Shown piece by piece: positions 27,870 through 32,997 of a DNA stretch of 32,997 nucleotides (positions are counted from its first letter, which is position 1; each line of letters starts with the position of its first letter). The stretch is from positions 1-32,997 of the forward strand of contig JAQUMX010000014.1 of assembly GCA_028717885.1 (NCBI GenBank), in the 5' to 3' direction. The position numbers were made by a program, and so were the translations under genes. Source of the DNA: Candidatus Omnitrophota bacterium (GTDB lineage Bacteria; Omnitrophota; Gorgyraeia; Gygaellales; Profunditerraquicolaceae). The notes under the pieces are model-generated. The model made no database searches. It had not been told where the DNA came from and saw only the letters and a list, made by a program, of their open reading frames with translations.

Positions 27870-29368
27870 TCCTGCGGCCCACCTTAGAAGATATTAAACT
27901 TATCGGGTATTATTTGGGAAAAATTATCATCGCCTTAGGGCTAACGATGATTGTGCCGCTTGTCTTCGCGCTTACCCGCTCCGAGATAAATCCTACTTTG
28001 GACTTCCTGATTGCTACGGAAATTTCCTTGATCATCGGCTTATTATTGCTCAAAGTGTGCCGCACGGAAAAAGATTTGAACTGGATGCAAGGGATGATTG
28101 TGGTTTCGCTTTCTTGGGTGGTAGCCACTTTACTGGGGGCAATACCTTTGTACTTAAGCGGACATTGGCAGTCGTACCTGGATAGCTGTTTTGACGCAAT
28201 GTCAGGATTTGCTACCACGGGATTGGTCTTGGTGCAGGATTTAGACCACTTGGCGCTTTCCCATAATCTTTGGCGGCACATGATTATGTTCATCGGCGGC
28301 CAGGGAATTGTGATTGTTGCATTGTCGTTTTTTGTCAAAGGCTTTTCCGGGGCTTTTAAAATGTATGTTGGGGAAGCGCGCGATGAGCGGATTTTGCCGA
28401 ATGTGATTCATACTTCGAGGTTTATCTGGCTGGTGAGTTTCGTCTACTTAATTTTAGGGACGGTTGCGTTAGGGGTGGTCGGGATAATACTGGGGATGCG
28501 CCCCTTTAATGCCTTTTTCCACGGGGTGTGCGTTTTTATGGCTGCTTTTGATACCGGTGGGTTTGCTCCGCAATCGCAGAACATACTTTATTATCATAGC
28601 TTGGCATTTGAAATCGTAACTATCATGATCATGATTTTCGGGGCAATAAATTTTAAACTGCATTATTGCCTTTGGACAGGAAAACGCAAAGAGGTATTCA
28701 AGAATATCGAAACCCGCACCTTGTTTATTACGGTATTAATTACTTTTTTTATTACGGCATTGGGCCTGGCGCAGGTTAATATCTATCCCCGGGCAGTTGC
28801 CTTATTCCGCAAGGGATTTTATCAATTAATCTCCGGCCATAGCGGCACAGGGTTTCAGACTATCTATGCTGCGCAATTTAATCAGGACTGGAGCCATCTG
28901 GCAATAGTAGGAGTAATTTGCGCCATGGCTTTGGGCGGCGCCGTGTGTTCTACGACCGGAGCAATTAAAATGTTGCGTATCGGGATTATTTTTAAGGCGA
29001 TGATCGAGGACGTAAAAAGGATTATCCTGCCGGAAAGGGCGATAGTGGTGCAGAAATTCCACCATATCAAAGAAATATTCTTGGAAGACAAGCAAGCGCG
29101 CAGCGCGCTTTTAATCACTTTAGCGTATCTTGTGCTCTACGGTATTGGCGCATGCATCGGGATGTTTTTCGGGTATTCATTTTTAGATTCTTTGTTTGAA
29201 TCTACGTCTGCAGCTGCCAATGTGGGGTTATCCTGCGGAGTGACTTCACCGAGCATGCCGGTGGCGTTAAAGTACACCTATATCATTCAAATGTGGGCCG
29301 GCCGCCTGGAATTTATGTCTATATTTACCTTGATTGGTTTTCTTATTGCAGCGATAAAAGGGAAATAA
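27866..29368 (+). CDS. trkH: TrkH-family potassium transporter
   Basis: Multi-TM protein with four filter-like motifs: SGFATTGLV, AAFDTGGFA, SGHSGTGFQ, SAAANVGLS. Confidence 0.95.
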   Translation: MILRPTLEDIKLIGYYLGKIIIALGLTMIVPLVFALTRSEINPTLDFLIATEISLIIGLLLLKVCRTEKDLNWMQGMIVVSLSWVVATLLGAIPLYLSGHWQSYLDSCFDAMSGFATTGLVLVQDLDHLALSHNLWRHMIMFIGGQGIVIVALSFFVKGFSGAFKMYVGEARDERILPNVIHTSRFIWLVSFVYLILGTVALGVVGIILGMRPFNAFFHGVCVFMAAFDTGGFAPQSQNILYYHSLAFEIVTIMIMIFGAINFKLHYCLWTGKRKEVFKNIETRTLFITVLITFFITALGLAQVNIYPRAVALFRKGFYQLISGHSGTGFQTIYAAQFNQDWSHLAIVGVICAMALGGAVCSTTGAIKMLRIGIIFKAMIEDVKRIILPERAIVVQKFHHIKEIFLEDKQARSALLITLAYLVLYGIGACIGMFFGYSFLDSLFESTSAAANVGLSCGVTSPSMPVALKYTYIIQMWAGRLEFMSIFTLIGFLIAAIKGK

Positions 29369-29370
29369 AA

Positions 29371-29868
29371 ATGAGAATCGGTTTTCTTATAATCTGCGCC
29401 TTAAATTTCTGTGTTTATGGGATTGCTTACGCACAGCCTTTAAATAGTAATGAGTTGATTAATCAGGCAGGCCGTTATGACGGTAAAGTTATTACCTATG
29501 CCGGAGAAGTAGTAGGTGATGTAATGGTGCGCGGCAATTATGCCTGGATTAATGTTAAAGATAGCAGCAATGCAATCGGGATTTGGGTAGACAAAACTAA
29601 AGTTCAGGATATAATTTATACAGGAAGTTATAAATCGCAAGGAGATTGGATAGAAGTCTCCGGTGTTTTTCATCGCGCCTGTAGCGAACATGGCGCAGAC
29701 CTGGATATCCACGGAGAAGTAGTAAAAAAAATAGTACCCGGAAGGCCGATTAGTGAAGAAGCGGACCGGGAGAAAAGAAAAATCGCAGTGACGTTGTTAG
29801 GAGGCTTATGCCTGGCATTGATATTGCAGTTCTTCAAAAAACCATCGAAGAAGAAATCATCAAGATAA
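29371..29868 (+). CDS. Exported/membrane-anchored OB-fold-like protein
   Basis: MRIGFLIICALNFCVYGIAYAQ signal; GKVITYAGEVVGDVMVRGNYAWINVKDSSNAIGIWVD OB-like; C-terminal TM VTLLGGLCLALILQFF. Tracked TTG start at 29293 overlaps trkH and is unlikely. Confidence 0.75.
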   Translation: MRIGFLIICALNFCVYGIAYAQPLNSNELINQAGRYDGKVITYAGEVVGDVMVRGNYAWINVKDSSNAIGIWVDKTKVQDIIYTGSYKSQGDWIEVSGVFHRACSEHGADLDIHGEVVKKIVPGRPISEEADREKRKIAVTLLGGLCLALILQFFKKPSKKKSSR

Positions 29869-30833
29869 ATTCCTCGCAGGAGTTAGAGGCTTTTCGTCTT
29901 AAATATTTAGGGCGCAAAGGTGTAATTGCCGGTTTAACCGCGGCAATTCCTACCTTGGCCAAAGAAGAGCGTGCTACTTTTGGCCAACAAGCCAATGCCA
30001 TGAAAAATCGCCTCCTGGAATTAATTGCGGAGAAAGAGAAGTCATTTTCTGGCCAGCCTGCTGCAACGCAAAACCAGGCCATTGATATCGGTATGCCCGG
30101 GATTGCCCAGCAAATCGGCAGAGTCCATCCGATTACCCAGGTCGTCGAAGAAATCTGCACGATTTTTACCCGCATGGGTTTTTCTATTGTCGAGGGGCCG
30201 GAAATCGAAACCGAGTACAATAATTTTACCGGGTTGAATATAGCCTTGGAACATCCTTCCCGGGATGCCTTTGATACTTTTTATCTAAAGCCGCAAGAAA
30301 AAGGCTTGTTATTGCGCAGCCATACTTCCCCGGTGCAAATCCGGGTAATGAAAAGTTGTGAACCGCCTTTAGCCGTGGTTGTGCCGGGTAGGGTTTATCG
30401 TCCGGATGCTACCGATGCCTCTCATTTGTTCATGTTTCATCAAATTGAGGGGTTTATGGTGGATGCAGGAATAAGATTTTCCGATTTAAAAGGGATCCTG
30501 GAAACATTTGCCAAAGCTGTGTTTGGCGACGATATAAAAATGCGTTTCCGGCCGCATTTTTTCCCTTTTACCGAACCCTCCGCAGAAATGGATATCTCCT
30601 GTATTATTTGTAAGGGCAAAGGCTGTTCGGTGTGCGGCAGGAAAGGATGGCTGGAAATTTTAGGCTCCGGCATGATCCATCCAAATGTTTTTGAACACGT
30701 AGGATATGACTCGAAGAAATACACTGGTTTTGCCTTTGGCATGGGGATTGAAAGAATTGCCATGCTTAAATACGGTATTACCGATATCCGGATGTTTTGC
30801 GAAAATGACCTGCGGTTTCTGAATCAATTTTGA
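29808..30833 (+). CDS. pheS: Phenylalanyl-tRNA synthetase alpha subunit
   Basis: LEAFRLKYLGRKGVIAGL, GRVHPITQVVEEICTIFTRMGFSIVEGPEIETEYNNF, FAFGMGIERIAMLKYGITDIR. Confidence 0.96.
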   Translation: MPGIDIAVLQKTIEEEIIKINSSQELEAFRLKYLGRKGVIAGLTAAIPTLAKEERATFGQQANAMKNRLLELIAEKEKSFSGQPAATQNQAIDIGMPGIAQQIGRVHPITQVVEEICTIFTRMGFSIVEGPEIETEYNNFTGLNIALEHPSRDAFDTFYLKPQEKGLLLRSHTSPVQIRVMKSCEPPLAVVVPGRVYRPDATDASHLFMFHQIEGFMVDAGIRFSDLKGILETFAKAVFGDDIKMRFRPHFFPFTEPSAEMDISCIICKGKGCSVCGRKGWLEILGSGMIHPNVFEHVGYDSKKYTGFAFGMGIERIAMLKYGITDIRMFCENDLRFLNQF

Positions 30834-30851
30834 ACTTAGAGAAAACGACAA

Positions 30852-30931
30852 TTAGCTTTCAGCTATCAGACGTCGGCTTTCAGCATAAACCTGCCAGAGC
30901 TGACGACTGACAGCTGAGAGCTGACAGCTAA
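30852..30931. repeat. Imperfect inverted repeat of period-7 units between pheS and pheT
   Basis: Right arm 30899-30931 and left arm 30852-30884 are imperfect reverse complements built from about 7-bp units (AGCTGAC GACTGAC AGCTGAG AGCTGAC AGCTAAA). Confidence 0.75.
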
Positions 30932-30932
30932 A

Positions 30933-32990
30933 ATGAAAGTTACCTATAATTGGCTAAAAGATTTTGTGGAAATTAAAATTGCTCCGGAAGCACTTGCCGA
31001 TAAACTGACTATGGCGGGAATTGAAGTAAAGTCGGTAGAAGCAAAAGGAAATGATTTTGTTTTTGAAATCGTAATTACCTCAAACCGCCCGGACTGGCTA
31101 AGTGTTATGGGTTTAGCCCGGGAAGTAGCGACAATTACCGGAAAAAAACTAAAACACCACAAGATCACCTGCCTGTCCGGCAGGCAGGCAAAGTCGCACA
31201 CCATAAGTAAGGCTGCGCCGCCCTTACAAATAAAAATCGAAGAGCAAAAAGATTGTTCATTGTATACAGGCACAATCATTAAAGATGTGAAAGTAGCGGT
31301 ATCGCCTGCCTGGCTCAGGGAAAGATTAGAAGCAGTAGGCCTGCGCAGCGTCAATAATATCGTAGATATTACAAATTATATTTTGCTGGAATACGGAGAA
31401 CCATTGCACGCCTTTGATTTGGCTAAGCTCGCAACAGGCCAGAAGATTGATATTGCGGTTAGACGGGCAAAGAGCAGTGAGCAGATAACTACCATAGATG
31501 GAGTAGTGCGGAAATTAAGCCCCGAGACTTTATTGATTACCGCAGATAATAAACCTGTTGCTATTGCCGGGGTTATGGGCGGGAAAGATTCCGAAGTGTC
31601 CTTTAACACTAAGGATATTCTTTTGGAGGCAGCTATTTTTAATCCAATGTTGGTGCGCCGCGCCAGGCGTCAACTAGGACTGCAGACCGAGTCTTCTTAT
31701 CGTTTTGAAAGAGGAATAGATTGTGAAACCGTACAAAGAGCAAGGGAGCGCGCAATTGCCCTGATACAGGAGATCGCCGGAGGAAAATTAACAACTCTAA
31801 AGATCGATGGGAATACGAAATTAAGCGTAAAAAAAGTCTCTTTGGATGTGTGTAACGTATTGAAAATTTTAGGCACAGAAATAGCGGCGCAAAAAATTAA
31901 AACCTTGCTTATGCATTTAGGGTTTAAGGTAAAGCCTGCGAGCAAGAATTCATTCCTGGTCGAAATCCCCATGTCCCGGCCGGATGTACAAAAAGAAATT
32001 GATTTAGAAGAGGAAGTGGCGCGAGTATACGGTTACGATCAGATTCCCACGACCCTGCCGCATGTGTCACTAAAACCGAAAACCAATACCGTTTGGGAAT
32101 TGACCAGGGCATTAAAGTGTTTATTGAAGGCGAGCGGCTTAAACGAGGCCATTACTTACAGCCTGATTGAGAGAGAAGGGGTAAAAGATTTTTCCGTAAA
32201 TGCCCTCCCCGTAGAAATCGCCAATCCTTTAAGCCAGGAGCAGGAAATTTTAAGGCCGACTCTGCAGCTAAGCCTGGCAAAGGCAGTAGCGTTTAATTTG
32301 AATCAGAAACAGGAAGCAGTACAAATTTTTGAAATTTCCAAAGTTTTTGCTTTGGCGCACAATTCTTCCCCAAAAGAGGAATTGGTTTTGGGGATTGTTT
32401 TGTGCGGGGCAAAATCCTTGCTTTTGCCGCAGGGAAAGACGAGCTACGAATTGGGCATTTTAGATTTAAAAGGAATCATAGAAAATATTTTTATGGGATT
32501 ACGGATTAAAGACTACACCTTCGAAACTAATTCCGACGGAGCGATAAAGGTTTCCGTAAATAATATTAAGATTGGGGCCGTGAGCCTTCTGCCGAAGAAT
32601 ATCGCCCAGAAGCTTGACATAAAAAACAAGGACTTGGCAATCGCAGAATTAAACCTGGAATTGCTCTTTAAGCATGTAAATTTAGAGAAGAAATTTGCGC
32701 CCTTGCCGCTTTACCCGGGTATTACCCGAGATTTAAGTATTTTGATCAAAGAAGAGCTTTCGGCAAGCGTTATCCTGAAAGCGATCAAGGAGCAGGCAGG
32801 CCTCATCCTAGAGGAAGCGAAAATTACCGATTTTTATCGCGGAAAACAAATTCCCGCAGGATTCAAGAATCTGACCGTATCATGCTTTTTCCGTTCAAAC
32901 CAGCGCACCCTTACTGAAGATGAAGTTCAGCCGATATTGTCTAAAATTACACAGGCCTTAAGCGCGCAATTCGGCGTACAGCTGCGCTAA
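30933..32990 (+). CDS. pheT: Phenylalanyl-tRNA synthetase beta subunit
   Basis: MKVTYNWLKDFVEI..., TSNRPDWLSVMGLAREVA, IVDITNYILLEYGEPLHAFD, C-terminal FDX-ACB domain. Confidence 0.97.
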   Translation: MKVTYNWLKDFVEIKIAPEALADKLTMAGIEVKSVEAKGNDFVFEIVITSNRPDWLSVMGLAREVATITGKKLKHHKITCLSGRQAKSHTISKAAPPLQIKIEEQKDCSLYTGTIIKDVKVAVSPAWLRERLEAVGLRSVNNIVDITNYILLEYGEPLHAFDLAKLATGQKIDIAVRRAKSSEQITTIDGVVRKLSPETLLITADNKPVAIAGVMGGKDSEVSFNTKDILLEAAIFNPMLVRRARRQLGLQTESSYRFERGIDCETVQRARERAIALIQEIAGGKLTTLKIDGNTKLSVKKVSLDVCNVLKILGTEIAAQKIKTLLMHLGFKVKPASKNSFLVEIPMSRPDVQKEIDLEEEVARVYGYDQIPTTLPHVSLKPKTNTVWELTRALKCLLKASGLNEAITYSLIEREGVKDFSVNALPVEIANPLSQEQEILRPTLQLSLAKAVAFNLNQKQEAVQIFEISKVFALAHNSSPKEELVLGIVLCGAKSLLLPQGKTSYELGILDLKGIIENIFMGLRIKDYTFETNSDGAIKVSVNNIKIGAVSLLPKNIAQKLDIKNKDLAIAELNLELLFKHVNLEKKFAPLPLYPGITRDLSILIKEELSASVILKAIKEQAGLILEEAKITDFYRGKQIPAGFKNLTVSCFFRSNQRTLTEDEVQPILSKITQALSAQFGVQLR
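31168..31188. repeat. Palindrome inside pheT
   Basis: CCTGCCTG-tccgg-CAGGCAGG. Confidence 0.7.
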
Positions 32991-32997
32991 ACTTTCT

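Noticed and set aside
29293-29370. N-terminal extension MGRPPGIYVYIYLDWFSYCSDKREIK of the OB-fold ORF
   Set aside because: It overlaps trkH out of frame; the ATG at 29371 is followed by a clear signal peptide.

Overview
The window looks like a chromosomal replication-origin region from an uncultivated bacterium; Omnitrophota is my guess from gene content and intergenic style, and I did not test it. All recognised genes left of about 16.5 kb are on the minus strand and all right of it are on the plus strand. Minus-strand genes, reading outward from the origin, are dnaA, dnaN, a DUF721/DciA-like gene, gyrB, gyrA, tRNA-Glu, glmS, rsmI and a giant exported protein truncated by the window edge. 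Plus-strand genes are rpmH, yidD, yidC, a Jag-N-only ORF, parA, parB, ndk, yicC, gmk, rpoZ, coaC, tRNA-Cys/Leu/Val, thrS, infC, rpmI, rplT, two trkA, a micro-ORF, trkH, an OB-fold-like membrane protein, pheS and pheT. Strongest leads: (1) the giant ORF (1-5612, minus, absent from the ORF track because its stop lies outside the window) has a predicted signal peptide, a GHKL-like ATPase region whose motifs appear in permuted order, and a recently duplicated TPR-like repeat array; (2) infC apparently starts at an AUA codon; (3) an untracked 38-aa membrane micro-ORF is coupled to trkH; (4) period-7 repeats lie at the start codons of two aminoacyl-tRNA synthetase genes (thrS and pheT); (5) tandem parS-like sites lie between a strong promoter and parA; (6) rnpA and recF are missing from their usual places, and Jag and CoaBC are reduced to single domains. 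All calls come from reading the sequence by eye; no database search was run.
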